DNA of 64,000 bases from Meghimatium bilineatum (Eukaryota > Mollusca > Gastropoda > Stylommatophora > Philomycidae), in NCBI GenBank assembly GCA_034231615.1, contig CM067315.1, positions 16,347,513 through 16,411,512 of the forward strand, in the 5' to 3' direction. Under the pieces are notes generated by a model. The model saw nothing but the letters and a program-made list of their open reading frames with translations, did no database searches and was not told where the DNA came from. Shown one piece after another: positions 24,036 to 35,445 of this stretch. The first letter of the stretch is position 1. Every line of letters starts with the position of its first letter. The translations under genes were made by a program, and so were the position numbers.

Positions 24036-24309
24036 CGCTATCATGGATACACCATTCAGACAGTAAATACGTACATATCTATCAGGGAGCCATAATCATG
24101 AAACAGATATCATGTAGGACCACCGCTCACCGCAAGACAAATCAATATTATTTCTTCCGTCTTCCCTATCCTCAGACACTCTTTGACATTGTCTCTGCTG
24201 GCAAGCTGTTTAATGCTTTTACCTTTGCTTATTTTTATTTCATTTACTTCCCTCCTGGGTTTTCTCTTGTTGTTTATTTTTCACTTTTCTTTTCGTCTTC
24301 TTCTCCGTT

Positions 24310-24575
24310 AATTCTCAAAGTCATGCAGATTAGCAGAATGTAGTCTATAGAACGGAATGTGATGTACTATGTATTGCTGCTTTGCCGCGATATATGCACC
24401 TTCTCGCCTGTCACATTACACTTCAACATGGCGTCTGGTCATTTTGACACTATATGTGATGTAGCATCGAACTTCACCATATAACCTACTTATTCTCACC
24501 TCCTACAACATGAATGGAAGGTAAACAGTGTTGCTATTCTTTGATCCATTTTTGGATCCTGGCGACACACGGGCT
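24310..24575 (+). repeat. interspersed repeat family E2, copy 3
   Basis: Shares with copy 1: tatagaacggaatgtgatgt, a gatatatgcaccttc phrase, a tcaccatataacctacttattctc-type phrase and aaacagtgttgctattcttt. Diverged and unclassified. Confidence 0.65.
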
Positions 24576-24735
24576 AATTCTCTATTTAAAGCCCAATATT
24601 TATCTGCGCATAACTCTTATTTAAACTCCAATATATATCTGCAAATAAATAATATTTAAACTCAAATATTTCTCTGCACATAACTCCTATGTAAACTCAA
24701 ATATTTCTCTGCACATAACTCCTATTTAAGGTAGA
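24576..24735. repeat. 35 bp tandem array, about 5 copies
   Basis: Units contain actcctatttaaactcaaat and atttctctgcacata. The array directly follows the E2 copy. Confidence 0.9.
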
Positions 24736-25059
24736 ATACCCCTCTAATTTGGGGGGGAAAATTGTGACATTTAACATTTTTAGTAAATATATATAGAAAC
24801 TGGATACATTAAACTACAAATCTATCTATAGATAAAACATATAAGTGTCATCATTGTATGGCATGTTTACATGTCACCCCATGATGTAATTTTCCTTTGA
24901 AACGATTGTTAACACTAGGTTGCTATGGCCTAGATTATCAGCACAAATACATTTCTACAACAATGTGACGCATCTATATTACACTCTTTCTAGCAGTAAG
25001 AAATAATTGCACTTTTAAGGGATGTAACGTAGTCACAAATGATGGCAGATGTGAAACAA
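24736..25059. other. unassigned stretch
   Basis: AT-rich. No gene or family recognised. Confidence 0.4.
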
Positions 25060-25620
25060 AAGTTACAAGGAGAATAGGAATGGCTAAAATACGTTCAATG
25101 ACATGAGGAAAATAGTAGCATCTAAACAAATTACAAACAAGTTAGAAATGATAATTTTAAAATGCTACATCTATTCTATATTAGTGTATGGCTCAGAAGC
25201 ATAGGCACTAAATAAACAATTAGAAGACAAAATTGATGCATGTGAGCTGTGTGAGATATAGAGCAATGGGGATAACATCATGAAAGGAGAAGAAAACAAG
25301 CAAAGAAGTTCTAAAGACACTTAATATGAAGAACGAATTACTAAGAGAAATAAAGATCAGGGAAAAAAATATTTTGAACACATTAAAAGGAATTCCAGCT
25401 TATTGAAGACCTTACTTGAGGGTAAAGTCAAAAGGAAGTTAGCAAGAGGTAGGCAGAGATGCAAGTGGGAGAATAACATCACACGATGGAGAGGTTACAC
25501 TCTAGCAGAGTGCACCACCAAACAAAGAGACAGAGATGTTCGAGGTATGTTGCTGTCGACCTTCGTTGCGGAGACGGCACGTGATGCTGATGATTTATCT
25601 GCAGATAACTCCTGCTCTAT
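25060..25620 (+). mobile_element. non-LTR retrotransposon fragment L-E (C-terminus)
   Basis: In order: RIGMAK, NTFNDMRKIVASKQI, KCYIYSILVYGSEA followed by a stop, ALNKQLEDKIDACE, then at the end KTLLEGKVKRKLARGRQRCK, WENNITRWRGYTLAECTTKQ and RDRDVRGML. The YGSEA phrase corresponds to YGCE.W of LINE ORF2 and EGK...RGRQR...W is the usual C-terminal pattern. At least two stops and a frame change. Lineage distinct from L-A, L-B and L-D. Confidence 0.75.
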
Positions 25621-25650
25621 TCATAATTTAACATTAATATCCTCCTGAAA

Positions 25651-26238
25651 ATGTCATCTCCCCTTGTGTTTCAATTTCTACTCAGCAATCTAGATTGTTC
25701 ACATTCATCCTCTCCTGCTGAAGGTATAACCGCTTCTCCTTATCTTGCATCATCTGCGTCTGACGCTATATCTCCTGAAGTTACATCTTTTACTCCTGAC
25801 GTTGTGTCACCTGAAGTTACATCTTTTACTCCTGACGTTGTGTCATCTAAAGTTACATCTTTTACTCCTGACGCTGTGTCACCTGAAGTTATATCTTTTA
25901 CTCCTGACGTTGTGTCATTTAAAGTTACATCTTGTACTCCTGACGCTGTGTCACCTGAAGTTATATCTTATACTCCTGACGTTGTGTCACCTGGTGTTAA
26001 ATCTTTTACACCTGATGTTATTTCACCTGTAGTTATATCTTTTACTCCTGAAGTTGCGTCACCAGAAGTTATATCTTTTACTCCTGACGTTGCGTCACCT
26101 GAAGTTATATGCTGTACTCCTGACGTTGCGTCATTTCCGTATTATATTACACCATCTGATTCTTACAGTGCATTCTCACTTTCTGATGCTGCGTTTTCTC
26201 TTTCTGACGTCGACTTCAACTCTCGTGCGTCTTGCTGA
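25651..26238 (+). other. repeat-encoded open reading frame of 195 codons (doubtful gene)
   Basis: The frame starts in non-repetitive sequence (MSSPLVFQFLLSNLDCSHSS), runs through an array of twelve-residue repeats of the type SPEVTSFTPDVV, and ends in a Ser/Asp-rich non-repeat tail. No stop interrupts it, which is expected for a 36 bp unit lacking stops in this frame. Thr/Ile and Val/Ala differences between units give no sign of constraint. No signal peptide or known domain. It lies directly after a dead LINE end. I consider it a chance frame over a minisatellite, but a low-complexity Ser/Thr/Pro protein cannot be excluded. Confidence 0.2.
25765..26135. repeat. 36 bp tandem array, about 10-11 copies
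   Basis: Units contain cctgaagttacatcttttac and tcctgacgttgtgtca with moderate divergence. Confidence 0.95.
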
Positions 26239-26475
26239 GTTTGTTCTCACTTCAACTCTCGTCCGTCTTGCTGAGTTTGTTCTCACTTAACTCTCGTCCG
26301 TCATGCAGAGCTTGTTCTCACTTAACTCTCGTCCGTCTTGCTGAGTTTGTTCTCACTTCAACTCTCGTCCTTCTTGCTGATCTTTTTCTCACTTAACCTT
26401 CGTCCGTCTAGCTGAATTTGTTCTCACATAACTCTCATCCGCTTTGCTGAGCTTGTTCTCACTTAAACTCTTTCA
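26205..26475. repeat. ~35-37 bp tandem array, about 7 copies
   Basis: Units contain ctctcgtccgtcttgctgag and tttgttctcactt, unrelated to the preceding 36 bp array although immediately adjacent. Confidence 0.92.
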
Positions 26476-26664
26476 TATTTGATGACCACTTCATCAATAA
26501 AATCAGTGGTGCCGCCATGGTCACTCATGTCTGCTTAGCTATGCCTGCTTGTTCATGTGTAGCCTAGAGCATCACGTATCTGAATCATATAATATGATCT
26601 TTCCTACGGTGTTTCATACGTGTACCGATAAATTATTTTTATCAATGACATTGCAGATTTCATT

Positions 26665-26790
26665 TTGGTTAAGTAAAACGTATTTCTTATGGCGTAGTAC
26701 GCTCCTGTCAACCGCGGACGGTAGTACAAATTGGTTATATCAGAACTTTACAATAATAAATAGTTCTGGAGATCGCGGTTCTGGTAAAAC
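26665..26790 (+). repeat. interspersed repeat family E3, copy 2
   Basis: Contains ctgtcaaccgcggacggtag and ttggttatatcagaac, matching copy 1 at 11127-11165 and copy 3 at 39285-39330 in the same order and strand. Confidence 0.5.
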
Positions 26791-26904
26791 AACCTCCACG
26801 AGCTCTGAAAATGAGGAGACTATGTTATATATTTAGTATTTTTTGCTAAAATATGTATATACTTCATCGTCAACTTCATCTCGGACATCAAGATTTAAAT
26901 CCCT

Positions 26905-27130
26905 CTCCTCCTATCTTCACATCCCTCTCCTCCCAACATCACATACCTCTCCTCCCAACATCACATCCCTCTCCTCCCAACATCACATCCCTCTCCTCCC
27001 AACATCACATCCCTCTCCTCCCAACTTCATTTACCTCTCATCCGTTTCCTGTCAATTTCACATCTCTCTCCACATAACTTCACATCCTTCTCCTCCCAAC
27101 GTCATATCACTCTCATCCCAACTTCATATA
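26905..27130. repeat. 22 bp tandem array, about 5 regular plus 4 diverged copies
   Basis: The unit catcacatccctctcctccc plus aa is regular at 26930-27010 and diverges to the right. Frames through it are repeat translations. Confidence 0.93.
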
Positions 27131-27559
27131 CCATCCTTCCAATTTGAATTATTCCTCCACATACATTTCTCAACCATTCTCTCATCATGACCTCCTCTTC
27201 ACATCCTCTTCCTCCATACACCCACATTTCCTCACTACACACACATAACCATACCACATCTTCTCACATTCTCCTCCTTCCTCCCTATGATTTCCACCAC
27301 GCGACATATCATGAACAGACAGTTAGACATCACTTTCCTCCCTCTGTCAATGATCACAGATCGCCTCACGTGACGGGATACAGCATCAATCCCTCCCTGT
27401 TTTTTTCAGAAATGACCCGTGAGTCGCCCAGTCTATAGTTGAGACGCAAGTTTAGGATTACTTAAGTACCCTATACTCTACTCTGTTTTTGGAACAGTTT
27501 CCAGACATTTCAATTGTGTTTAACATTGGTAATACACTGATTTACATTAGTATCCAGCT
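27131..27559. other. unassigned stretch
   Basis: Left part is CT/CAC-rich. No gene recognised. Confidence 0.4.
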
Positions 27560-27840
27560 TTTTACTTTTTGTATTGTTTTAGTACAGGAGTATTACAGTT
27601 TTATTGTGTTACTTTAGTATAGAGGTACTACTTTTTTACTGTATTACTTTAGTATAGTGATCTTACTGTTTTTATTGTTTTAGTATAGTGATATTACAGT
27701 TTTATTGTGTTACTTTAGTATAGATGTGTTACTGTTTTTATTGCTATAATATAGAGTATTACATTACTGTTTTATTGTGTTACCCTAGTGCAGGGGATAT
27801 ACTGATTTTATTGTTTTAGGATAGATTTTTATTGTTTTAA
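27560..27840. repeat. ~35 bp degenerate tandem array, about 7 copies
   Basis: Phrases of the type tattacagttttattgtgtt followed by actttagtatag recur with substitutions and small indels. Confidence 0.85.
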
Positions 27841-28547
27841 AGTAAAGGTTCATAGGGTATTCATAAATTGTTCAATAAAGTTTTCTGTCAATATTTTTAA
27901 CCCCCTTCCCTCTCCATATAAACATTTATTCAGATTTCAGAAACCACGCTACTTAATTGTGACCAATAAAAATCTTGTAATCCTTCATTTAAAATAAAAG
28001 AATTACGAAACAAAAACTGGATTTATTGTCAGGTATGTGTGGAATAATGTTTCAAATTCGAACATTTTCATTCGTGTATTTAATAAAATATTTGTTTTAA
28101 ACATTTTTCATACTTCTCCTTAACCGCAACTGTCTACCTTTTTCACCCTCCACCCAATTGTTGACGTAATTTATGCACATTTGCGTTACTGTTTTTACAA
28201 GCAGTTAGAGTTTACTGTATTTATTCTGTTACTATAGTATAAAGACTTAACTGTTTTAAATGGGCAAACGATATAATGTAAAGAGTTTTACGGTTTTAAA
28301 TTTTTGTTACGTCAGTTTACGACAATGACATTTAATGTGTATCATTTAGTACTCCCGTGGCATATGTGTTGTTCCAATTGTCCTTCAGAGTGTTTCATTC
28401 TCAAGCACTGTTCGTGACGCCAGGTTCACAAACGCATTTTTTCCAGATTATTGGGGATCGAATGAAGATAGTATGTTGTGAAGTTAGGGTCTTATGAAGC
28501 TGTAAGTGGTAATCTTTTTAAAATTTCTTCCTCTTCGTGTAATTGGT
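27841..28547. other. unassigned AT-rich stretch
   Basis: No gene recognised. Around 28200-28300 there are faint echoes of the preceding array (actatagtataaag, actgttttaaat). Confidence 0.45.
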
Positions 28548-29025
28548 CGGAGTACACGGGTTAATCTCCGTGTAAATGGACGGATTATATGAGAAATCTT
28601 CGTGTAAATGGACGGAGTATATGAGAAATCTTCTTCTAAATGGACGGAGTATATGAGAAATCTTCGTGTAATTGTACGGAGTATATGAGAAATTTACGTG
28701 TAAATGGACGGAGTATATGAGGACATTTTCGTGTAAATGGACGAGTATATTACAAATTTATGTGTAAATGGACTTAGTATATGAGAAATATTGGTATAAA
28801 TAGACGGAGCATATATGATATCTTCGTGTAAGTGAAAGGCGTATATGAGAAATTTTCGTTTTATGAACTGTGTATAAGAGAAATCTTCGTGTAAATGGAC
28901 GGAGTATAAAGGGATTCTTTTTTGTAAATGGACGGATTATGTGAGAAATTGTCGTGTAAGTGGACGGAGTATATGAGAAATCTTCGTGTAATTGTACGGA
29001 GTATATGAGAAATTTACGTGTAATT
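28548..29025. repeat. 32 bp tandem array, about 15 copies
   Basis: Units contain cttcgtgtaaatggacggag and tatatgagaaat, with scattered substitutions. Two distant stretches (28660-28700 and 28970-29022) share the same variant (gtaattgtacggagt), pointing to internal duplication. Confidence 0.95.
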
Positions 29026-29061
29026 TCTCTCTCTTACTCTTTTTCTGTACAATAATTAATT

Positions 29062-29069
29062 TCTCCCCT

Positions 29070-29102
<33 letters not shown>

Positions 29103-29104
29103 AT
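29062..29104. repeat. (CT)n microsatellite
   Basis: Dinucleotide tract next to T/C-rich sequence. Confidence 0.95.
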
Positions 29105-29724
29105 TTCTTGTCTCCATTTCATTCTCATTTTCAAACATTTATTTATTTTTCTTTCACAGTATTTTCAATTTTCCTTATATCGACCTGATCTATATGTTTT
29201 CTGGAGCACTAAAGAGAGCAAAAATTAGTGACGCAGTTACCTGCTATATATGTCGTTAGATGCGACTAAGGAATTTTGGAGATGGTGTTAGTTGTTACAT
29301 ATGTGACAGTGATCAGAAAGTCATTCTGAAGTCAAATATTTCGTAACGAAAGTGACAGACACCACAGGATCCTTGTAAACAATAACACCACGCATTTCAT
29401 TCTCTGGACTCCATCCTGCGTACCTGCAGGAGTGTGAGAGAAATCACAGTAGACATTTGTATTATCTTATTCAACACTTTTGAAAAATGATTAATTATTC
29501 ACATCTCTATCTCTCTCTCTCTCTCTCTTACACACAACCGTCAATCTATACCTCTCATATCTGTGCCTGCTACTCTCATTCATCTATCATTCTCGTCTAT
29601 CACTCATAGGACATTCTCACTCTTATCTATGTCACTTTTATCTACTATCCCACATACCTCTCATTACTGAACCTATTTATCTGTCACTTTCTCTTCCTCT
29701 CACTATCATCTTTCACGCGCTCAA
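29105..29724. other. unassigned stretch, right part pyrimidine-rich
   Basis: No gene recognised. A second CT run is at 29511-29528. Confidence 0.45.
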
Positions 29725-30160
29725 AAATGTCTCTCACATTTATCTCTCTCATTTATCTCTCTCATTTATCTCTCATTTATATCTCTCATTTATCTCTCTC
29801 ATTTATCTCTCTCATTTATCTAGCTCACTTATCTAGCGCATTTATCAAGCTCATTTATCTCTCTCATGTATCTCTCTCATTTATCTCTCTCATTTATCTC
29901 TCTCATTTATCTCTCTCATTTATCTAGCTTATTTATCTAGCTTATTTATCTCTGTCTATTATCTCTCGTATTTATCTCTCTCATTTATCTCTCTCATTTA
30001 TCTCTCTCATTTATTTCTCACATTTATCTCTCTCATTTATCTCTCTCATTTATCTCTCTCATTTATCTAGCTCATTTATCTAGCTCATTTATCTCTCTAA
30101 TTTATCTATCTCATTTATCTCTCTCATTTATCTGTCTCATTTATCTCTCTCATCCATCGC
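29725..30160. repeat. 13 bp tandem array (catttatctctct), about 33 copies
   Basis: Thirteen-base unit with variants (atctagct, atctgtct). As 13 is not divisible by three, the open frame through it rotates with a 13-residue period. Confidence 0.96.
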
Positions 30161-30507
30161 TCTTATATATGTCTCACTCTCATATACCTTCATCTCCTCT
30201 ATCATTCTTACTCACTATCATCGTTTTCTTCTATACCTCATGCACCTTGCACAGTCATCAATTTAATTTTAACTGCTACAGCTACTGAAGATGATCACTG
30301 CCACACTTTTGGGATCAGACAAGGGTGTCCATGTTGTTTTGTTTGTTTGTTTCTGAACTCCAGGAATTGCGGGCGATTACCTAGTACTTCCTATATGCAG
30401 TGGTGTGGATTCATTTTAGCTTTCTATCATACCCAGAGGACTTCCACTTTTAGATTAGTGCAGGCCCATTAAATGAGCCTTTTACTCAGAGGGGGAATAT
30501 GTCATGG
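30161..30507. other. unassigned stretch
   Basis: Contains a TTTG run at 30334-30352. It may hold the 5' side of the R copy that follows, but no match to copy 1 could be recognised here. Confidence 0.4.
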
Positions 30508-30856
30508 GACGAGCTGATAGTTTGCCTGGGACTCCCAATATTCATCTTTCCTTCCACTAGACGCTTCGCAGCCAGCAGCCTATTCCTCGTGTAGGAAGGT
30601 CATTCCATTACCTTACTTCGTGCTCCTAGGACCACGAACTAATTTATTATGTTTGAGCCGTGGTGTGCAACGGCGACAGTCTCAGCGTGGATGCACCTCC
30701 CTACACGATGTATTTATTTGTCAAACACGTCGGGGGTTTGGGGTTTGACCTGGGCACTTCTCACGCACTCACCTCGTCCGCGAGTGATGACCTTCCAATC
30801 CATCGTCAGGCGAGGCCCGTGTTTTCTTACTCTTCGCCATTGCATATATCAGCCAA
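30508..30856 (+). mobile_element. interspersed repeat family R, copy 2, left part (split by L-B2)
   Basis: Matches the start of copy 1 (4178-4360): gagctgatagtttgcctggg, acgcttcgcagccagcagc, ggtcattccatta and a tttgagccgtggtgtgcaac-type phrase. Homology to family R resumes after the inserted LINE at 31431. The last 11 bp (30846-30856) are duplicated at 31420-31430. Confidence 0.8.
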
Positions 30857-31421
30857 TGGAGATGGAGAGAGAAAACACATCCATATAACCACATCAGAAG
30901 GACAGCTGGAGAGGAGATGGGCACCACTAGCTAAACCTTTTGCCCACTGAAATACTACAATGGATAATCACATACAGAGAATACAGAACAAAGCACACTC
31001 ACTGCGGACATGGAGAGAAGATTACAGGCTTTCGAGTATAAATGCTACATAAGAATTCTACGAATTTCCTATAGGGAACATAAGACCAATGTGTACGTAA
31101 GAAATAAAGTAGAGATGTGTGCAGGTGTCCAGGAGCCATTGCTTTCAATAGTGAAACGACGAAAACTAGCATGGTTCGGACATGTATGCAGGCACGATTC
31201 CTTGTCAAAAACAATACTGCAGGGAACTGTCGAGGGTGGAAGAAGCAGAGGTGGACAAAAAAGACATGGACAGACAACATCAAGGAATGGACAGGGATAG
31301 ATATTTCCACACTCATCCGCATCGCTGAGGATATAATTCGCTGGAGGACTCTGTGTGCTGAAGCTTCCAATGTGGTACCCCTACGACCCTGAAGGGTTAT
31401 GGGTTTTATTGATTGATTGAT
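30857..31421 (+). mobile_element. L-B2: 5'-truncated non-LTR retrotransposon insertion with target-site duplication
   Basis: The 3' part (30995-31392) is LINE ORF2 C-terminus: TADMERRLQAFEYKCYIRIL, RISYREHKTNVYVRNKVEMC, KRRKLAWFGHVCRHDSLSKT, a TDNIKEWTGIDISTLIRIAE phrase and WRTLCAEASNVVPLRP then stop. One frameshift lies in an A-run near 31258. The element ends in GATTGATTGAT, as does L-B1. A perfect 11 bp duplication, atatcagccaa, flanks 30857-31419, the hallmark of target-primed reverse transcription. The first ~138 bp of the insert (30857-30994) does not match the L-B1 ORF and is unexplained. Confidence 0.85.
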
Positions 31422-31430
31422 ATCAGCCAA

Positions 31431-32335
31431 AGAAGTAGGTAAATTGCGACTATTTCGGACGAGGAGCTTTGCAGTGAGCCCTTGGATATTGAACTCAATG
31501 TTCTCTGTATGATCCGTGTTGGGCATTGGCGACAGTCCAGTTGGGCTAAGTGTGCAATAACCTTAATGATAAAGACTTGCTCCAACCACTACGTTGCCCA
31601 CGGCGTCCAGAGTCTGAGTCTCACTACTACTACGGTCAGAAATTGGAACAATGTGCTTCCCGAATTTCTCAATGCTTGTACTTTGTGCATTGGGGAGTTG
31701 TATTCAAAGTTTTCTTTCATATCCAGGTGTGCATGTTCAAATTGGTGTATCCAATGGATGCGTCGTGGCACCTACTGTGAATGGGGTCAATTATGGTGAG
31801 TCACGTGGGCTTCTGTTCGTTCTCGAGCATAAACAACACTGCCGCCAGTGGGTCTCGCGCTGGACAATTGTAGTTTCGTTGCCACCATATCCATTCACGT
31901 ACACAAAGTGTCCCTGTAGCACCCGTTGTCTTTTCCAAAATCAATGTGTACTCATAGGATCACTATATCGTAGAGGGATCTACTCACAGAGAGATAATGA
32001 CATTGTTCGCCTCTCTTATCTGCATTTATGGCTGACCAAGACGGAATGAACAGATGCCTTACGTTACTGTGTTCCGACAGTGCTGCTGGGTATGTTGACG
32101 TAGACGTCTCGAAGATATTGCATGTCTCTTTGCAGAAAATTCTCATTCCATCTACAGTCTCCACATCCATGGATATGAGCCTAAAATTGTTAGCCAGGAA
32201 GACAGCAAGAGCAGCTGTATTTCTGTTTCCAGTGTATACCATGGGAAGGTACTTTTAGGATCTTGGTTATCTGCTGACCCTGGGTCCGCCGAGAGCAATG
32301 TGGTACCCTTTGCATCCCAAGGATACCCTTAGGGG
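31431..32335 (+). mobile_element. interspersed repeat family R, copy 2, right part
   Basis: Continues family R after the L-B2 insertion: gttggtgtatccaat, gaatggggtcaattatggtg, tctcgagcataaacaacac, cataggatcac, tctctttgcagaaaattctc and a terminal ccgccgagagcaatg, paralleling 4440-5090 of copy 1. A 105-codon frame (31482-31799) includes VRNWNNVLPEFLNACTLC, reminiscent of the VWNSLP-type C-terminal phrase of some LINEs. This is a weak hint of class only. Confidence 0.75.
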
Positions 32336-32860
32336 CATGTATCTTGTTTATATACGTTCTGCTTTAGAATAAAACAATGCACTCTTTTGACAGAGTGCGA
32401 ATCAATGTCATATGCATAAGTGAAACAGTGAGATCTACACAGACTAACAGTAATATACAGCCATATATACCTCTGGATACAGCGATATATGGCTGTGTTA
32501 GAAACGTACATGAAGCAAAATAATGAACAAAGACAACTTAAATAAAAGGTTTGTAGAAAACTGGCGACAGAAACAAAGATTGCAATAAAAGACAATTCTC
32601 AGCCATGCCAGTGAAATATTTTTAAAAAATTTCACCTCCCAGACATGAGACAAGAACTCCAAATACTAGCATGACATTTACCACCACACATTTGTCTTAA
32701 TGTTATCGGAAATCGAAAAACAATTACAAGAGAATACAATAAAATGTATCTGTGTGGCATTTAAGATATAAAAGAACTTGCTAAAATAGAACTGATTTGA
32801 CTATGTAGAATTCACAGAGTACCAATTAGAGACACAATGTGGAGAGATAGGCTTAAACTG
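32336..32860. other. unassigned stretch
   Basis: A short inverted phrase (cagccatatatac / gatatatggctg) occurs around 32458-32496. No gene recognised. Confidence 0.4.
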
Positions 32861-32861
32861 T

Positions 32862-32998
32862 GAAGCTGAAATAACACCGCTGGAGGCTGAAATAACACCG
32901 CTGGAAGCTGAAATAACACCCGCTGGAAGCTGAAATAACACCGCTGGAAGCTGAAATAACACCGCTGGAAGCTGAAATAACACCGCTGGAAGCTGCCT
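32862..32998. repeat. 21 bp tandem array, about 6-7 copies
   Basis: The unit gctggaagctgaaataacac plus c is nearly perfect, with one extra C near 32920. Lies just outside the end of family R copy 3. Confidence 0.95.
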
Positions 32999-33004
32999 TG
33001 TATC

Positions 33005-34345
33005 ACCTGAAGATCAGGGGTGCAAAGGGAACGCATTGCTCTAGGCGGACCCAGGGTTAGCAGATAACCAAGATCCCAAATGTACCTCCACGTGGTGCAC
33101 CCTGGAAACAGAAATACAGCAGCTCGTGCTGATTCTGGCCAAATCTTTTGGGGATCGTGTCCGAGAATGTGGAGGTAGCAGATGGAAAGAGATTTGACTG
33201 CACAAGAGACAGACAATATCTCCGACACCACCAGCATCACCACATATAGCAACACTGTCGACATACAGTGAAGCTAGTCAGTCCAGTCCGAACATTGGAG
33301 GGGCGGCCAATGTAAAATGCACGTAAAGGTAAATGCATGGCGAGAGACAAATATGTTTCACACAGAGTACAATGAAACAATGAAAGGGCAGAACAGCGCT
33401 AGAGGGCAGCGCGAACTGCAAATAGAAAGTGAAAAGTCCCTAGGAAAGGGAACTACAAGCTCCGTCAGCTCGAGACGGACTTCTAGTTACCAGAGTTCCT
33501 AACAGGCAGAGACCCAGACCCATCCATCGGCGTTTGGTAAAGCAAAAGACCTAACCCAACTCTAATGTCGAGCCTTCCTAAACCGGAAATATGCTTGCAA
33601 AGAGAAAGGGTTCTGTACCCGATGGGTGTAGGCAAGAAAGGGACAACGATGGCAGTCCTGGCCCAACTCTACTGTTAAGGTTTCCTATACCGGAAGTAAC
33701 TTGCAGAGAGAAAGGGTTCTGTACTCGATTCTGTGCTCAGGCACAAAAGGGACAACGATTTAGCCCTGGCCCAACTCTACTGTCAGGTTTTCCTACACCG
33801 GAAATACACTTGAAGAGAGAAAGGGTTCAGTACCTGATGGGCTCAGGCGCTATTGGGACAAGGACGCTCAGCTCGAGAACGCCTTGCTCTCAAACGCGTG
33901 GTGTGAGACTCGAACTTGGACAAGGGGTACACGATGTCGGTGAATGACACCTCGGCTAAGAGGGCGAAAGAGCCAGAGTCCAACTCATCTGTTGAGTTCT
34001 TCCCCTTAAGGAACCAGGCTCACGGATGAGAAACGGTTCAGTACCCAATGGGCACAGGCACAGCACGTCCAATTACACGAGACAAGTTCATAGACAGTGG
34101 AACACCTCGTTTGAGTCAGACTAAGAGCAAGAAAATAGTCTGGGCGAAGAGTCTCCACTACGCGTGCCTGGAGACAGATATAGAGGCTGTCACAGGCTAA
34201 GGGTAGCCCACCCGAATTGTCAAGGCATGCCGAAATCGGATGTGCTAGGCCTACAAGGCGCATAACGGTGGCACAACGTAATCACGCTCCCGGCGGAAAT
34301 CGCACGGATATCCGTGATGGTTACAATGGAGCGAACGAAAAACAA
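33005..34345 (-). mobile_element. interspersed repeat family R, copy 3 (inverted, with internal ~110 bp repeats)
   Basis: The reverse complement matches 48560-49735 from end to end: gtgatttccgccgggagcgt, tcgtgtaattggacgtgctg, three internal repeats each containing agagttgggcca and gaaccctttctct, a gggtctgggtctctgcc phrase, an agcgctgttctgccctttca phrase, and the common 3' module ending ccgcctagagcaatgcg. The outer end near 34340 has an AAAC run. Relative to copy 4 there is extra sequence around 33860-34000. No complete ORF. Confidence 0.8.
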
Positions 34346-34399
34346 ACAAACAAACAAACCTGAAGATCATAATTAATGACTTCCCATCAAAATTTCAAA

Positions 34400-34899
34400 A
34401 TTGTGTGATCGTTGCAGATTCAATGTCCACTTCACTTTCTCTCATACGCTATCGCTGCCATCTCTCCACGTCTCTTTCTATCTCTCAGCTGTTAGTGTTA
34501 TCTTCACTCCACGTCTCTTTCTATCTCTCAGCTGTTAGTGTTATCTTCACTCCGCGTCTCTTTTTATCTCAAAATCTCAGTCTTCTTTCTTATCTCAGCT
34601 GTAACTCTCTTCTCTCTCTCTCTCTCTTTCAAGCATCATTTATCCCCCCTCCCAATTTTTTACTTTCTCCCGTCCGTTATTGTTTCATTTCTATGCAGCA
34701 ACTTTTTCTTGCTTTCTTGTTAAGCATTTATTGCTTATCGTCTCTTTCCATTTCTTTCTCCCTCTCTCAAATGCTATTACTTAAAGTCTACCCCGTCATT
34801 TTCTCTCCCTCGCAGCCGTTATCTCTTTCATCTCACTTCCAACCCTTTCTTGCAGCGGTTATTGCTTTCATCGTTATCTCTCTCTATCTTCTGTACGTC
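34400..34899. repeat. pyrimidine-rich region with a ~50 bp duplicated phrase
   Basis: The phrase ctccacgtctctttctatct plus ctcagctgttagtgttat occurs two to three times (34465-34560). The rest is T/C-rich and not coding. Confidence 0.7.
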
Positions 34900-35445
34900 A
34901 TCTCCTCTCAACCGTTACCCCTTCCATCTCTTCATATCACTTTCTCTCAATCTCTCTCAACTGTTACCCCTTCCATCTCTTCATATCACTTTCTCTCAAT
35001 CTCTCTCAACCGTTACCCCTTCCATCTCTTCATATCACTTTCTCTCAATCTCTCTCGACCGGTACCCCTTCTATCTCTTCATATCACTTTCTCTCTCAAC
35101 CGTTACCCCTTCCATCTCTTCATATCACTGTCTCTCAATCTCTCTCAAACGTTACCCCTTCCATCTCTTCACATCACTTTCTGTCAATCTCTCTCAACCG
35201 TTACCCCTTCCATCTCTTCATATCACTTTCTCTCAATCTCTCTCAACCGCTACCCTTCCATCTCTTCATATCACTGTCTCTCAATCTCTCTCTCAACCGT
35301 TACCCCTTCCATCTCTTCATATCACTGTCTCTCAATCTCTCTCAACCGTTACCCCTTCCATCTCTTCACATCACTTTCTGTCAATCTCTCTCAACCGTTA
35401 CCCCTTCCATCTCTTCATATCACTTTCTCTCAATCTCTCTCTTTC
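34900..35445. repeat. 49 bp tandem array, about 11 copies
   Basis: Units contain aaccgttaccccttccatct and cttcatatcactttctctca. The 370- and 256-codon plus-strand frames are array translations whose frame rotates because 49 is not divisible by three. Confidence 0.97.

Noticed and set aside
31482-31799. 105-codon frame with WNNVLPEFL phrase as a gene
   Set aside because: It lies within family R copy 2. The phrase only vaguely resembles LINE C-termini, and copy 1 does not preserve the frame.
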